45,869 nucleotides of DNA from Prevotella sp. (GCA_017847725.1 JAGAXW010000021.1:1-45869); one strand, 5' to 3'; shown: positions 16,907-27,247, numbered from the stretch's first letter. Numbers and translations are program-made. Notes: a model not told the origin generated them from the sequence alone.

Positions 16907-17875
16907 TTGATAGAAAAGCATATCGTCTTAGAGGATATTGACCCCGTCGTATTCTATGGCATTGGCAACCAACACTTGCAAATGCTACGGGCTCTCTACC
17001 CCAAACTGCGCATTGTTGCACGCGACAACGTCATCCGCGTCATCGGTGACGAGGAACAGATGAGCGCTTTCGAAGAAAGTTCAGAACGCATGAGGCAGCA
17101 CATACTACGCTTCAACGCCTTACGAGAAGAAGACATTCTGGACATCGTCAAGGGGCGACGCACCTCCGACGACATACCCGACGGGGTGGTATGCTACACC
17201 ATGTCAGGAAGAGCCATCAAAGCACGTTCTGAAAATCAGCAGCACCTTATCGACGCCTACAACGACTGCGACATGGTATTTGCCGTAGGACCGGCCGGAA
17301 CAGGAAAGACTTACCTGTCAATAGCGCTGGCCGTCAAAGCCCTGAAGGAAAAAACCGCCAAGAAGATTATCCTCTCACGCCCGGCTGTCGAAGCTGGTGA
17401 AAAACTCGGATTCCTGCCTGGCGACATGAAAGACAAGATAGACCCCTATCTGCAACCGCTCTACGACGCATTGGAAGACATGCTCCCTCAGGTAAAGTTG
17501 CAGGACATGATGGAGAAGCACCAGATACAGATAGCTCCCCTGGCCTTTATGCGCGGTCGTACGCTGAGCGACGCCGTCGTCATTCTTGACGAGGCTCAGA
17601 ATACGACCCCCCAGCAGATACGTATGTTCCTCACACGTATGGGCTGGAACACAAAGATGATCATCACGGGAGACACTTCACAGATAGACCTTCCCCGTTC
17701 CCAGAAATCAGGATTAATAGAAGCACTCCAGATTCTGAAGGGTATCGAGGGCATCGGCATCGTAGAACTCAATCGTAAAGACATCGTGCGCCACAAACTG
17801 GTGACCCGCATCGTCAACGCATACGAGAAATTTGACAAACAATACAATAACGATGAAAGCATTAACAAGGACTGA
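16907..17875 (+). CDS. PhoH-family ATPase
   Basis: The 322-aa protein has an N-terminal RNA-binding-like domain (about 1-110) and a P-loop ATPase domain of the PhoH type. Walker A is GPAGTGKT at 128-135 and Walker [15 protein letters not shown]. The start is a TTG at 16907: family members begin with the sequence encoded here ([17 protein letters not shown]), and no ATG occurs nearby in frame. PhoH proteins are linked to RNA metabolism and stress, without a settled reaction. It is first in a ten-gene run and its 3' end overlaps purC by 23 bases. Confidence 0.9.
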   Translation: MIEKHIVLEDIDPVVFYGIGNQHLQMLRALYPKLRIVARDNVIRVIGDEEQMSAFEESSERMRQHILRFNALREEDILDIVKGRRTSDDIPDGVVCYTMSGRAIKARSENQQHLIDAYNDCDMVFAVGPAGTGKTYLSIALAVKALKEKTAKKIILSRPAVEAGEKLGFLPGDMKDKIDPYLQPLYDALEDMLPQVKLQDMMEKHQIQIAPLAFMRGRTLSDAVVILDEAQNTTPQQIRMFLTRMGWNTKMIITGDTSQIDLPRSQKSGLIEALQILKGIEGIGIVELNRKDIVRHKLVTRIVNAYEKFDKQYNNDESINKD

Positions 17876-18800
17876 CTTCAACTTTGAAGGACAAAAGAGT
17901 GTGTACCACGGTAAGGTACGCGACGTGTACAACATCAACGACGACCTGATGGTCATGGTAGCGACCGACCGTATATCGGCTTTTGACGTCATCCTGCCTA
18001 AGGGCATTCCTTACAAAGGACAGGTGCTAAACCAAATTGCCGCAAAATTTCTCGATGCCACTAACGACATCTGCCCCAACTGGAAATTAGCAACTCCAGA
18101 CCCCATGGTTACCGTCGGACTGAAATGCGAAGGATTCCGTGTCGAGATGATTATCCGCGGCATACTGACCGGATCGGCATGGCGCGACTATAAGAATGGC
18201 GTCCGTGAGATTTGTGGCGTAAGACTGCCCGACGGCATGCGCGAGAACGAGCGTTTCCCCGAGCCCATCATCACGCCGACCACCAAAGCTGACGAAGGCC
18301 ATGACCTGAACATCTCAAAAGAAGAAATCATCGCTCAGGGCATCGTGTCAAAAGAGGACTACGAGGTAATGGAAGACTACACGCGCAAACTCTTCGCCCG
18401 CGGACAGATGATAGCCCAGAAACAAGGACTGATTCTCGTCGACACCAAGTATGAGTTTGGCAAACGCGACGGCAAGGTATACCTTATCGACGAGATTCAC
18501 ACTCCCGACAGCAGCCGCTACTTCTACGCCGACGGCTACGAAGAGAAATTCGCCAAGGGAGAACCGCAGCGCCAGCTCTCCAAGGAGTTTGTACGCCAGT
18601 GGCTCATTGAGCATAACTTCATGAATGAACCCGGACAGCAGATGCCCGAAATTACCGACACATACGCAGAAAGTGTCAGCGAACGATACATAGAGCTCTA
18701 CGAGCACATCATCGGCGAGCACTTTGAGAAAGCTACCGACAATGACGACATCGCCAAGCGTATCGAGCGCAACGTGGCAAACTATCTGAAGACAAGATAA
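17853..18800 (+). CDS. purC: SAICAR synthetase (phosphoribosylaminoimidazole-succinocarboxamide synthase)
   Basis: This 315-aa enzyme ligates aspartate to CAIR using ATP in purine synthesis. [11 protein letters not shown] and [20 protein letters not shown] are signature PurC sequences near the N-terminus, and [11 protein letters not shown] lies further on. The ATG at 17853 (MKALTRTDF) fits the family start; an upstream start would lengthen the overlap with phoH. The form is the longer type found in Bacteroidales and eukaryote-like branches. The overlap with phoH points to translational coupling. purM lies 4 kb downstream in the same run. Confidence 0.95.
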   Translation: MKALTRTDFNFEGQKSVYHGKVRDVYNINDDLMVMVATDRISAFDVILPKGIPYKGQVLNQIAAKFLDATNDICPNWKLATPDPMVTVGLKCEGFRVEMIIRGILTGSAWRDYKNGVREICGVRLPDGMRENERFPEPIITPTTKADEGHDLNISKEEIIAQGIVSKEDYEVMEDYTRKLFARGQMIAQKQGLILVDTKYEFGKRDGKVYLIDEIHTPDSSRYFYADGYEEKFAKGEPQRQLSKEFVRQWLIEHNFMNEPGQQMPEITDTYAESVSERYIELYEHIIGEHFEKATDNDDIAKRIERNVANYLKTR

Positions 18801-18836
18801 GACAGTAATGTACCTATGTACCGACAGGAGACGATA

Positions 18837-19547
18837 ATGCCATACGAAAAAGGCACTAAGACAGAGCAGGTGGAGCAGATGTTCAACAACATTGCTCCCA
18901 CCTACGATGCGCTTAACCATCGACTCTCATGGGACATCGACCGTAGTTGGCGTCGCAAGGCCATTCTGCAGCTGGCGCCTTACCAGCCACAACGTATACT
19001 CGACATTGCTACGGGAACTGGCGACTTTGCCATTCTGGCAGCCGAGATGCTGCATCCGCAGCAACTCATTGGTGCTGACATCTCTGAGGGGATGATGCAG
19101 ATAGCCCGCAGAAAGGCTGCCAGCAAGCAACTTGACGAAATCGTCAGTTTTCAGCGCGAAGACTGCATGCGCCTGTCCTATCCAGAAGGAACTTTCGACG
19201 CCGTAACAGCGGCTTTCGGCATACGCAACTTTGCCGATCTCGATGCGGGACTGCGTGAGATGTGCCGCGTATTGCGGCCCGGCGGTCACCTGAGTATCGT
19301 GGAGCTCACACAACCCATAGCCTTCCCGATGCGTCAGCTGTTCAGCATCTACAGTCACACCATACTGCCAGTCTATGGTCGCCTCATTTCCAAAGACACC
19401 AGCGCATACTCTTATCTCACACAAACCATCGAAGCCTTTCCACAGGGTGAACAAATGGTAACCATTCTCCAACAGGCAGGATTCTCTGAGGCACGCTTCC
19501 GACGTCTCACCTTCGGCATCTGCACCATGTACTTTGCAACTAAATAG
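18837..19547 (+). CDS. menG: Demethylmenaquinone methyltransferase (UbiE/MenG family)
   Basis: This 236-aa class I SAM-dependent methyltransferase carries out the last step of menaquinone synthesis. Family signatures are [19 protein letters not shown] at the N-terminus, the SAM-binding [32 protein letters not shown], and the end motif [12 protein letters not shown]. The ATG at 18837 is preferred because AGGAG lies 7 bases before it; an in-frame ATG at 18816 is possible. The organism has no sign of ubiquinone synthesis, so menG rather than ubiE is used. It is embedded between purC and aroE. Confidence 0.93.
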   Translation: MPYEKGTKTEQVEQMFNNIAPTYDALNHRLSWDIDRSWRRKAILQLAPYQPQRILDIATGTGDFAILAAEMLHPQQLIGADISEGMMQIARRKAASKQLDEIVSFQREDCMRLSYPEGTFDAVTAAFGIRNFADLDAGLREMCRVLRPGGHLSIVELTQPIAFPMRQLFSIYSHTILPVYGRLISKDTSAYSYLTQTIEAFPQGEQMVTILQQAGFSEARFRRLTFGICTMYFATK

Positions 19548-19555
19548 GTATTATT

Positions 19556-20302
19556 ATGGATAAATATGGACTTATCGGCTACCCACTCGGCCACTCTTTC
19601 TCCATCAGCTACTTCAATCAGAAGTTTCACGACGAGAACATCGACGCAGTTTATGAGAACTACGAAATTCCGACGATTGATGCAATATCAGAAGTAATCA
19701 ATTCAAATCCGGAACTCAAGGGACTAAACGTCACCAGCCCTTATAAAGAGAAGGTGATGCCCTTCCTTGACAACATTTCTCCCGAGGCTCGTGCCATTGG
19801 GGCTGTCAACGTAATACGCATCACCCATGACGGGTCATCGGTCAAGCTGAAAGGATACAATAGTGACGTCATTGGATTTGCCAAGAGCATCGAGCCCATG
19901 CTTGACAAGAAGTGGCACAAGAAAGCACTCATCCTGGGCACCGGCGGAGCCTCGAAGGCTGTTGACTACGGACTGCGCAACTTGGGATTAGAGACCGTCT
20001 TTGTAAGCCGTTATGAGCGCCCCGGAACCATTCAATATAAGAGCATTACCGCAGAGGTCATCCGCGAATATAACGTCATTGTCAACAGCACTCCCGTAGG
20101 CATGTACCCCAAAACGGAGCAATGTCCTGACCTGCCATATGAGGCCATGGATAGTCATACCATACTATACGACCTGATATACAACCCCGACGAGACTCTC
20201 TTTATGAAGCGCGGCGCGAAGTATGGCGCACAGACCAAGAATGGCCTGGAGATGCTGCTCCTGCAGGCATTTTCCTCTTGGGAGTTTTGGCATGAGAAAT
20301 AG
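19556..20302 (+). CDS. aroE: Shikimate dehydrogenase
   Basis: This 248-aa protein reduces 3-dehydroshikimate to shikimate with NADPH. YGLIGYPLGHSFS is the substrate-binding start of AroE. The catalytic Lys lies in NVTSPYKEKVMP. The nucleotide-binding glycine loop is ILGTGGASKAV, and NSTPVGMYP and NGLEMLLLQA are late signatures. It is somewhat shorter than the E. coli enzyme (about 270 aa), as usual in Bacteroidales. It sits 8 bases after menG and 3 bases before the next gene. Confidence 0.95.
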   Translation: MDKYGLIGYPLGHSFSISYFNQKFHDENIDAVYENYEIPTIDAISEVINSNPELKGLNVTSPYKEKVMPFLDNISPEARAIGAVNVIRITHDGSSVKLKGYNSDVIGFAKSIEPMLDKKWHKKALILGTGGASKAVDYGLRNLGLETVFVSRYERPGTIQYKSITAEVIREYNVIVNSTPVGMYPKTEQCPDLPYEAMDSHTILYDLIYNPDETLFMKRGAKYGAQTKNGLEMLLLQAFSSWEFWHEK

Positions 20303-20305
20303 AAT

Positions 20306-21406
20306 ATGACTTACGTAGAGCTTGTCGACCAGTTGACGCGCCAGTATAACGAGTTGATTCGTAATCTGGAGTTGTCTTACGACCGTGAGAATAGCCAGCT
20401 TGGCTGGAGTCTTATGGGCAATGATTTACGCGATATGTACTCCAAGCGCTACGAAGCCATCTACCGGGAATACCACTATAAAAAGCAGCAGCTCCTCAAC
20501 AACTATAAAGCCACCCACACCGACTGGGCTAAGAAACGCCAGCTATGGGGCTGGCTGTTTGTCTTTGTCATCCTGGCTGGCATGGGCAGTTGCATCAGTC
20601 AGATGCCAGTCCAGGAAGAGCAGCAGACAGTCAGCACGTTGGTTGCTGACGGTCAGCAAACCTACTGGAATGCCGACAACATCCCCATACCTTTCTTAAA
20701 AGACTCTACACAATACGTTTCTAACCCAGACCACATTCTTTCTGTCTCGAGTGTCGACCGCATGAACGGTACCCTACAGCGACTTCGTCAGTCGCTGGGC
20801 GTCGAATCAGTAGTCATCATCGTCAACCATATTGAGCATGATGATCCCTTCCGTATGGCACAGGATGTAGGCAACAAATATGGTATCGGACGGCAAGACC
20901 GTGGCTTGGTCGTGGTGGTGGGATACGGAGACTACAGCATCAACATATCACCAGGGCGCGCACTCGAAGCAGACCTGACAGATGCAGAATGTTACCGGCT
21001 GCAGCAGCAGTATGTCATACCGGCCATGCGCAAAGAGATGCCTGACAGTGCCATGATATACCTCACTGAGGCCATCTATTCTACACTCCAAAAGAAACAG
21101 ATGCCGCAGATGTCGCTCTATAGTGCCAGTGATGCTGCCGACGATGAGATGGCAACGCTCATGGGCATTTACCTGCTTCTCTTCATTGCCTGGGGCATTT
21201 TCTATCTCCATCTCAACCGCCAATACCAGTGGTTATCTATTCTCGGCGCCACGACACTACTCGCCAACCCATTCTACCAAAGCAGTCACACAGGATTCTT
21301 CATCGGTGGAGGCGGAGGTGGAGGCTCATTTGGCGGAGGCGGCTTTAGTGGCGGCAGTTTCGGAGGAGGTTCGTTTGGGGGTGGCGGTGCCACATCGCGT
21401 TGGTAA
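20306..21406 (+). CDS. TPM-domain membrane protein with Gly-rich tail
   Basis: The 366-aa protein has a cytoplasmic coiled-coil-like N-terminus (about 1-85) and a membrane segment (WGWLFVFVILAGMGSCI). A TPM (YgcG) domain follows, with LGVESVVIIVNHIEHDD and DRGLVVVVGYGDYSINISPG. One or two more membrane helices precede a terminal run of GGGSFGGGSFGGGG type ending in RW. TPM proteins occur in photosystem repair and in bacterial envelope maintenance. Here it is paired with lemA directly downstream, a common conserved pairing. Unlike typical YgcG proteins it has a long N-terminal extension before the first membrane helix. Confidence 0.85.
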   Translation: MTYVELVDQLTRQYNELIRNLELSYDRENSQLGWSLMGNDLRDMYSKRYEAIYREYHYKKQQLLNNYKATHTDWAKKRQLWGWLFVFVILAGMGSCISQMPVQEEQQTVSTLVADGQQTYWNADNIPIPFLKDSTQYVSNPDHILSVSSVDRMNGTLQRLRQSLGVESVVIIVNHIEHDDPFRMAQDVGNKYGIGRQDRGLVVVVGYGDYSINISPGRALEADLTDAECYRLQQQYVIPAMRKEMPDSAMIYLTEAIYSTLQKKQMPQMSLYSASDAADDEMATLMGIYLLLFIAWGIFYLHLNRQYQWLSILGATTLLANPFYQSSHTGFFIGGGGGGGSFGGGGFSGGSFGGGSFGGGGATSRW

Positions 21407-21451
21407 GCACAGCAAATTAATAAAACAATAACAGTTATAAAATAAACCATT

Positions 21452-22039
21452 ATGAAACAGAACAGGACTCTCATCATCGTCATCGTAGCCCTTGTCGTCA
21501 TCGGCATCTGGGCATCGAGTTCCTACAACTCCATGGTACAGGTGCAGGAAACGACCACTACTGCACTGGCCAATGTCCAGTCAACCTATCAGCGCCGTGC
21601 CGACCTCATTCCCAATCTGGTAGAGACTGTTAAAGGCTATGCAGCCCATGAGAAACAGACTTTGGAGGATGTTGTCGCCGCACGCACAAAGGCCACATCC
21701 ATCAATCTCGACCCATCCAACCTCACTCCTGAAAAACTCAAAGAATTTCAGCAGGCTCAAGGTGAGCTGGGTAGTGCTCTGGGCCGCCTCATCGCTATCC
21801 AAGAGAACTATCCCGACCTGAAAGCCAACGAAAACTTCCGCGACTTGCAGATACAGCTTGAAGGCACCGAGAATCGCATCAACGAAGCACGCAACAAATA
21901 CAACGAGGCTGTTCTGCAGTACAACGTCGTCATCCGCTCCTTCCCCAAGAACATCCTCGCCGGCATATTTGGTTTTGCAAAAATGGACAAGTTTGAAGCT
22001 GAAGCTGGAGCAGAGAAAGCTCCCCAAGTAAAATTCTAA
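21452..22039 (+). CDS. lemA: LemA family protein
   Basis: The 195-aa protein has one N-terminal membrane helix (TLIIVIVALVVIGIWAS) followed by a helical bundle with the family signatures YQRRADLIPNLVETVKGYA and RDLQIQLEGTENRI. The C-terminal part RSFPKNILAGIFGF is also typical. LemA proteins are membrane-anchored with an exposed helical domain; their biochemical role is unsettled. The preceding TPM-domain gene is its usual partner. It ends two bases before purM. Confidence 0.93.
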   Translation: MKQNRTLIIVIVALVVIGIWASSSYNSMVQVQETTTTALANVQSTYQRRADLIPNLVETVKGYAAHEKQTLEDVVAARTKATSINLDPSNLTPEKLKEFQQAQGELGSALGRLIAIQENYPDLKANENFRDLQIQLEGTENRINEARNKYNEAVLQYNVVIRSFPKNILAGIFGFAKMDKFEAEAGAEKAPQVKF

Positions 22040-22041
22040 TC

Positions 22042-23205
22042 ATGGACAATCGTTATATGCAACGCGGCGTCAGTGCCGCCAAAGAAGACGTACATAAAGC
22101 TATCAAGAATATCGACAAGGGCATTTTCCCACAGGCTTTCTGTAAGATTATTCCCGACATTCTGGGTGGTGACCCCGAGTATTGTAATATCATGCATGCT
22201 GACGGTGCAGGCACCAAGTCGTCGTTAGCCTACTTGTATTGGAAAGAAACCGGCGACCTAAGCGTTTGGAAGGGTATCGCTCAAGATGCCATCGTGATGA
22301 ACACCGACGACCTGCTGTGCGTAGGGGCTGTCGACAACATCCTCGTCAGTTCAACCATCGGACGCAACAAGATGCTTGTACCTGGTGAGGTCATCAGCGT
22401 CATCATCAATGGTACCGACGAGTTGCTGGCCGAACTGCGCGAGATGGGCATCGGCATCTATCCCACAGGAGGCGAGACTGCCGACGTAGGCGACCTCGTA
22501 CGCACCATCATCGTCGACAGTACCGTCACCTGCCGTATGCGCCGCAGCGACGTCATCGACAATGCCAACATCCGTCCGGGTGATGTCATCGTAGGACTTT
22601 CTTCTACTGGCCAGGCAACTTACGAAAAGCATTACAATGGCGGCATGGGCAGCAACGGACTGACATCGGCACGCCACGATGTCTTTGCCAAATACCTCGC
22701 ACAAAAATATCCAGAGAGCTACGACCATGCCGTACCCGACGACCTCGTATATAGTGGAAAGTATCAACTCACTGATGCTGTCGACGGTTCTCCTGTTGAC
22801 GCCGGTCACCTTGTACTCTCTCCCACCCGCACCTATGCCCCCGTCATCAAACGCCTGCTTGACGAGCTGCGCCCTGAGATTCACGGCATGGTACACTGTA
22901 CGGGAGGTGCCCAGACCAAGGTACTGCACTTTGTCAGTGACAACTGCCGCGTCGTCAAGGACAACATGTTCCCTGTACCCCCGCTGTTCCGCACCATCCA
23001 CGACTGCTCCGGCACCGACTGGAAGGAGATGTATCAGGTTTTCAACATGGGTCATCGCATGGAAATCTACGTCCGCCCCGAAGTGGCCGACAAGGTCATC
23101 GCCATCTCTAAGTCGTTCAACATTGATGCCCAGGTTATCGGACACATCGAGGAAGGAGCAAAGAGTCTAACTATCAAATCTGAGTTTGGAGAATTTATTT
23201 ATTAA
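22042..23205 (+). CDS. purM: Phosphoribosylformylglycinamidine cyclo-ligase (AIR synthase)
   Basis: This 387-aa protein closes the imidazole ring of AIR using ATP. It shows the AIRS-family N-terminus MQRGVSAAKEDVHKAI, the substrate loop HADGAGTKSSLAYLYW, NTDDLLCVGA, and PTGGETADVGDLV. The C-terminal AIRS domain has GLSSTGQATYEKHYNGGMGSNG-like features and MVHCTGGAQTK. It is about 40 residues longer than the E. coli enzyme, as in other Bacteroidales. The stop codon directly abuts the prfA ATG. Confidence 0.93.
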   Translation: MDNRYMQRGVSAAKEDVHKAIKNIDKGIFPQAFCKIIPDILGGDPEYCNIMHADGAGTKSSLAYLYWKETGDLSVWKGIAQDAIVMNTDDLLCVGAVDNILVSSTIGRNKMLVPGEVISVIINGTDELLAELREMGIGIYPTGGETADVGDLVRTIIVDSTVTCRMRRSDVIDNANIRPGDVIVGLSSTGQATYEKHYNGGMGSNGLTSARHDVFAKYLAQKYPESYDHAVPDDLVYSGKYQLTDAVDGSPVDAGHLVLSPTRTYAPVIKRLLDELRPEIHGMVHCTGGAQTKVLHFVSDNCRVVKDNMFPVPPLFRTIHDCSGTDWKEMYQVFNMGHRMEIYVRPEVADKVIAISKSFNIDAQVIGHIEEGAKSLTIKSEFGEFIY

Positions 23206-24315
23206 ATGGAGAATAATAGCATACTACAGAAGCTCGACGGTCTGGAGGCGCGCTTTGAGGAGGTGTCGACACTGATTACCGACCCGGCAGTCATTGCCGA
23301 CCAAAATCGTTTTGTAAAACTGACCAAGGAATACAAAGACCTGGGCGATATCATGGATGCCCGCAAACGCTACATCGCCTGTCTGAACGGCATACGTGAG
23401 GCAAAGGATATTCTGGCCAACGAGACAGATGCCGAGATGAAAGAGATGGCACGCGAGGAACTGGCCGAGAACGAGGCTTTGCAGCCCAAGCTGGAAGAAG
23501 AAATCAAAATAGCTTTGATTCCGAAAGACCCCGAAGATGCCAAAAACGTGCAGATGGAGATACGTGCCGGAACAGGAGGCGACGAGGCGTGCCTCTTTGC
23601 CGGCGACCTGTTCAAGATGTACAAGAGTTTCTGCGACTCCAAGGGTTGGCAACTGTCCATCACCAGTGTCAGCGAAGGAGCTGTCGGCGGGTTTAAGGAG
23701 ATTGACTTTGCCGTCAGCGGTGCCGACGTGTATGGCACCTTGAAATATGAGTCAGGCGTTCACCGTGTACAGCGTGTCCCTGCCACCGAGACACAGGGCC
23801 GCATGCACACCTCTGCCGCCACCGTTGCCGTACTGCCCGAGGCCGACAAGTTTGAGGTGCACGTCAACGAGGGTGAAATCAAGTGGGACACCTTCCGTTC
23901 CTCGGGTGCCGGCGGTCAGAACGTCAACAAGGTAGAATCGGGCGTCCGTCTGCGTTACATGTGGAAGAACCCCAATACGGGCGAGACTGAGGAAATCCTG
24001 ATTGAGTGTACCGAGACGCGCGACCAGCCCAAGAACAAGGAGCGCGCCCTCTCGCGCCTCTATACCTTTATCTATGACAAGGAGCATCAGAAGTATATGG
24101 ACGACATCGCCTCGCGCCGCAAGAGCCTTGTCTCCACAGGCGACCGCTCAGCAAAAATACGTACCTACAACTTCCCTCAGGGCCGCGTAACCGACCACCG
24201 TATCGGCTACACCACCCACGACCTGCAGGGTTTCCTTGGTGGCGACATCCAGCCCATGATTGACGCACTGACCGTTGCCGAGAATGCAGAACGCATGAAA
24301 GAGTCAGAGCTATAA
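23206..24315 (+). CDS. prfA: Peptide chain release factor 1
   Basis: This 369-aa protein terminates translation at UAA and UAG. The GGQ motif that enters the peptidyl-transferase centre is in GAGGQNVNKVESGVR. The stop-codon recognition tripeptide is PAT (RVQRVPATETQGRMH), the RF1 form, not the SPF of RF2. Domain I is a helical, acidic N-terminal part of about 100 residues. No programmed frameshift is present, as expected for RF1. It shares the run with purM and pyrF. Confidence 0.97.
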   Translation: MENNSILQKLDGLEARFEEVSTLITDPAVIADQNRFVKLTKEYKDLGDIMDARKRYIACLNGIREAKDILANETDAEMKEMAREELAENEALQPKLEEEIKIALIPKDPEDAKNVQMEIRAGTGGDEACLFAGDLFKMYKSFCDSKGWQLSITSVSEGAVGGFKEIDFAVSGADVYGTLKYESGVHRVQRVPATETQGRMHTSAATVAVLPEADKFEVHVNEGEIKWDTFRSSGAGGQNVNKVESGVRLRYMWKNPNTGETEEILIECTETRDQPKNKERALSRLYTFIYDKEHQKYMDDIASRRKSLVSTGDRSAKIRTYNFPQGRVTDHRIGYTTHDLQGFLGGDIQPMIDALTVAENAERMKESEL

Positions 24316-24324
24316 ATTCATATT

Positions 24325-24528
24325 ATGGGATTTTGGAAAGACGCAAAGAGAGAATGGTCGTGGAAAAGCATTATCAGCAATTGGCCTGACATTGTGTCTG
24401 TATTTATTGCTGGCAGTATAGCCTACCAATACTACAGACCTTTCTGGAAGTATTTGCTTGTTTGGCTAATAGCCTTTTGTGTTTCAAGATTCGTCATTCT
24501 AACGATTAAAAAGTTATTAAGTAAATGA
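24325..24528 (+). CDS. Small membrane protein (67 aa) between prfA and pyrF
   Basis: The protein starts with a charged, Trp-rich segment ([17 protein letters not shown]) and has two hydrophobic helices ([16 protein letters not shown] and [17 protein letters not shown]), ending in KKLLSK. It is 9 bases from prfA and overlaps the pyrF start by four bases (ATGA), so it is co-translated. I do not know its function. Confidence 0.75.
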   Translation: MGFWKDAKREWSWKSIISNWPDIVSVFIAGSIAYQYYRPFWKYLLVWLIAFCVSRFVILTIKKLLSK

Positions 24529-25394
24529 ACCGACAACAACTAATAGAACAGATTAAGGAGAAGCGGACGTTTCTCTGTGTGGGCCTAGACCCCGACATCA
24601 AGAAGATTCCACAGTGTATCATTGACGACTGCAAGGCTGAACTGGAAGACGGAGACGAATACGACGACTCTCTGGCCATCATGGCCTTCAATCAGGCCAT
24701 CATCGACGCCACGGCTCCCTACTGCGTAGCCTACAAGCCTAACCTGGCGTTCTACGAGTCGCTGGGTTCGATGGGCGTGGCGGCTTACGAGGAGACAGTA
24801 GCCTATCTGCGCGAGAACTATCCCAATCACTTCATCATTGCCGATGCCAAACGAGGCGACATCGGCAACACCAGTGCTATGTATGCCCGCAGTTTCTTCG
24901 AGGGCGACACGCAGGTCGACGCGCTGACCGTAGCCCCCTATATGGGTGAAGACAGCGTCAAGCCTTTCCTCGGCTACGACGGCAAGTGGGTCATTCTCTT
25001 GGCGCTGACCAGCAACAAAGGCAGCTACGACTTCCAGCTGACGGAAGACAAAGACGGAGAGCGTCTCTTTGAAAAGGTGCTCAAGACATCCCAACAGTGG
25101 GGAACTAAAGACAATATGATGTATGTTGTAGGTGCCACCCAAGGACGCATGTTCGAAGACATCCGCAAACTGGTGCCCCACCACTTCCTGCTGGTTCCTG
25201 GCGTCGGTGCCCAAGGTGGCTCTTTGGAAGAAGTATGCAAGTACGGCATGAATAAGGATTGCGGCCTGCTGGTCAACTCCTCACGCGGTATCATCTTCGC
25301 TTCTAACGGTGAAGACTTTGCCGAGGTTGCCGGACAAAAAGCCTGCGAGCTGCGCGACCAGATGGACGAAGAACTTACCAAGGCCGGTCTTTAA
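24525..25394 (+). CDS. pyrF: Orotidine 5'-phosphate decarboxylase (type 2)
   Basis: This 289-aa protein makes UMP from [17 protein letters not shown] binds the nucleotide ribose, and the catalytic Lys and Asp are in [16 protein letters not shown]. The phosphate-binding end is VPGVGAQGG, followed by VNSSRGI. The length and the [19 protein letters not shown] region identify the long, type 2 (mycobacterial/Bacteroidetes) form. It is the last gene of the phoH run and is followed by a strong terminator. Confidence 0.95.
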   Translation: MNRQQLIEQIKEKRTFLCVGLDPDIKKIPQCIIDDCKAELEDGDEYDDSLAIMAFNQAIIDATAPYCVAYKPNLAFYESLGSMGVAAYEETVAYLRENYPNHFIIADAKRGDIGNTSAMYARSFFEGDTQVDALTVAPYMGEDSVKPFLGYDGKWVILLALTSNKGSYDFQLTEDKDGERLFEKVLKTSQQWGTKDNMMYVVGATQGRMFEDIRKLVPHHFLLVPGVGAQGGSLEEVCKYGMNKDCGLLVNSSRGIIFASNGEDFAEVAGQKACELRDQMDEELTKAGL

Positions 25395-25406
25395 AAAACA
25401 GCATAA

Positions 25407-25446
25407 AAACAATAAGGGCACTCACTTGGGAGTGCCCTTATTGTTT
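25407..25446. terminator. Strong bidirectional terminator between pyrF and the phosphohexomutase gene
   Basis: AAACAATAAGGGCACTC at 25407-25423 and GAGTGCCCTTATTGTTT at 25430-25446 form a perfect 17-bp stem with a 6-nt loop. The A- and T-rich stem base gives U-rich ends in both directions. It lies between two convergent genes. Confidence 0.88.
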
Positions 25447-25459
25447 GGGGAATCAATCA

Positions 25460-27208
25460 CTATTGCAGCTTCAGACTCTTCTTGATAGCCTCTATCTTCT
25501 CAAGGGCTGCTTTCGTGCAGCGCTCGTAGCAGTCGGCACACTTAAAGGTCGGGTCCTTGATTTCACAATAGAACTTAATCTTCGGTTCCGTACCTGAAGG
25601 ACGTACGCTGACCTTAGTACCATCCTCGCAGAACCACTGCAGCACGTTGCTAGTTGCAGGCATGTCAATCTTCTCGACCTTGCCGTCTGCATACTTAGCT
25701 TCCAGCGTCTGGTAGTCTTTCCACAGACAAATCTTCGAACCGCCAAGTTCTGTAGGAGCGTTGTTACGGAAGTCCACCATCATCTGCTTAATCTCATCGG
25801 CGCCACTCTTACCAGGCTTCACCACATTGATGGTGACCTCCTTCGAGAAGCCATACTCCTTATAGATATTCATCAGCAGGTCATACAGCGTCATACCATT
25901 GTCCTTGGCCCATGCTGCAATCTCGCAAATCAGACAGATAGATGCAGGGGAGTCCTTATCCCTAACCTTATCAAACGGCAGGAATCCGAACGACTCCTCG
26001 CCACCGCCGATATACTTCTTCTTACCCTCGTTGATACGAATCTCGTTGGCAATCCACTTGAAGCCCGTGTAGCAGTCCTTATACTCCACTCCATTCTTCT
26101 TGGCAATTTCGGCGATAACCTCAGTTGTAACAATGGTCTTCACGAGGAACTCGTTACCCTTCAACTGGCCAAGCTTTTTCTTATTAGCGATGATATACCA
26201 TGAGAACATCATGCAGGTCTGGTTGCCATTCAGGATCTCCCACTCACCTTTCGAGTTGCGGCAGACAATAGCCAGACGGTCGGCATCAGGGTCGCTGGCG
26301 ATAACAAGATCGGCATTCAGACGTGTACCAAGCTTCATTCCCAGCGTCATCGCCTCCGCATTCTCCGGATTCGGGCTGACGACAGTCGGGAAGTTGCCGT
26401 CAATGACCATCTGTTCTGGAACCACGTGGATATTCTGGAAGCCCCAAGAGCGCAGAGCCTCGGGAATAATGACACGACCCGTTCCGTGCATCGGCGAATA
26501 AACGATGTTCAGGTCTTTGTGGCGCAAGATGACATCCTGGTCTACCATAGCTTCCTTGACGGCCTGCAGGTAGTCCCAGTCCATCTCACCGCCAATAATA
26601 TCGATGAGTTCCTTGTTGCCATTGAACTTCACGTCCTGTATCTTTACCTTGTTTACCTCGTCGATAATGCCCTTGTCGTGAGGAGCAAGCACCTGTGCAC
26701 CGTCGTCCCAATAAGCCTTGTAGCCATTATACTCGCGGGGATTGTGCGAAGCAGTCACATTGACACCAGCCTGACAACCCAACTGACGGATGGCGAACGA
26801 AATCTCAGGAGTCGGACGCAGGCTCTCAAACAGGTAAACCTTGATGCCATTGGCTGAAAAGATGTCGGCAACACTCTCGGCGAACATACGACCGTTGTTA
26901 CGGCAGTCATGACCGACCACCACAGAGCACTGCTTGCCGGGGAAAGCTTTCAGAATGTAGTTGGCAAAGCCCTGTGTAGCCATACCGACAATATACTTGT
27001 TCATGCGGTTTGTACCAGCACCCATGATGCCACGCAGGCCACCTGTACCAAACTCCAAATCCTGATAGAATGCGTCGATGAGCGCTGTCTTGTCAGGATT
27101 GTCAAGCATAGCCTGTACCTCCTTACGTGTCTCCTCGTCAAAGGCCGGAGAAAGCCATTCTTTCGCACGTGCTTCACACTGTGCAATCAACTGTGCATTG
27201 TTTTCCAT
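25460..27208 (-). CDS. Phosphoglucomutase/phosphomannomutase
   Basis: The 582-aa protein is an alpha-D-phosphohexomutase that moves phosphate between C1 and C6 of glucose or mannose. The active-site Ser is in NVTASHNPREYNGYK, the metal loop is DPDADRLA, the sugar-binding loop GGGEESFGF, and the phosphate-binding end SVRPSGTEPKIKFY. The length matches the PGM2-like (phosphopentomutase-related) group. The start MENNAQ at 27208 is used because longer starts overlap the promoter. Sugar specificity cannot be settled from sequence. Confidence 0.93.
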   Translation of the reverse strand: MENNAQLIAQCEARAKEWLSPAFDEETRKEVQAMLDNPDKTALIDAFYQDLEFGTGGLRGIMGAGTNRMNKYIVGMATQGFANYILKAFPGKQCSVVVGHDCRNNGRMFAESVADIFSANGIKVYLFESLRPTPEISFAIRQLGCQAGVNVTASHNPREYNGYKAYWDDGAQVLAPHDKGIIDEVNKVKIQDVKFNGNKELIDIIGGEMDWDYLQAVKEAMVDQDVILRHKDLNIVYSPMHGTGRVIIPEALRSWGFQNIHVVPEQMVIDGNFPTVVSPNPENAEAMTLGMKLGTRLNADLVIASDPDADRLAIVCRNSKGEWEILNGNQTCMMFSWYIIANKKKLGQLKGNEFLVKTIVTTEVIAEIAKKNGVEYKDCYTGFKWIANEIRINEGKKKYIGGGEESFGFLPFDKVRDKDSPASICLICEIAAWAKDNGMTLYDLLMNIYKEYGFSKEVTINVVKPGKSGADEIKQMMVDFRNNAPTELGGSKICLWKDYQTLEAKYADGKVEKIDMPATSNVLQWFCEDGTKVSVRPSGTEPKIKFYCEIKDPTFKCADCYERCTKAALEKIEAIKKSLKLQ

Positions 27209-27247
27209 AAATTTCCGAGTTTTAGATTTTCTAATATTTCTATTACG

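Noticed and set aside
21300-21402. Gly-rich repeat at the end of the TPM-domain gene as a possible phase-variable repeat
   Set aside because: Gly/Ser-rich tails ending near the C-terminus are normal for TPM/YgcG proteins and the DNA units are not identical tandem repeats.
21286-21507. Pro-rich minus-strand frame opposite the TPM gene
   Set aside because: It is the reverse complement of the Gly-rich tail codons of the TPM protein.
22351-23145. 264-codon minus-strand open frame inside purM
   Set aside because: Antisense to a conserved enzyme and without motifs or start signals.
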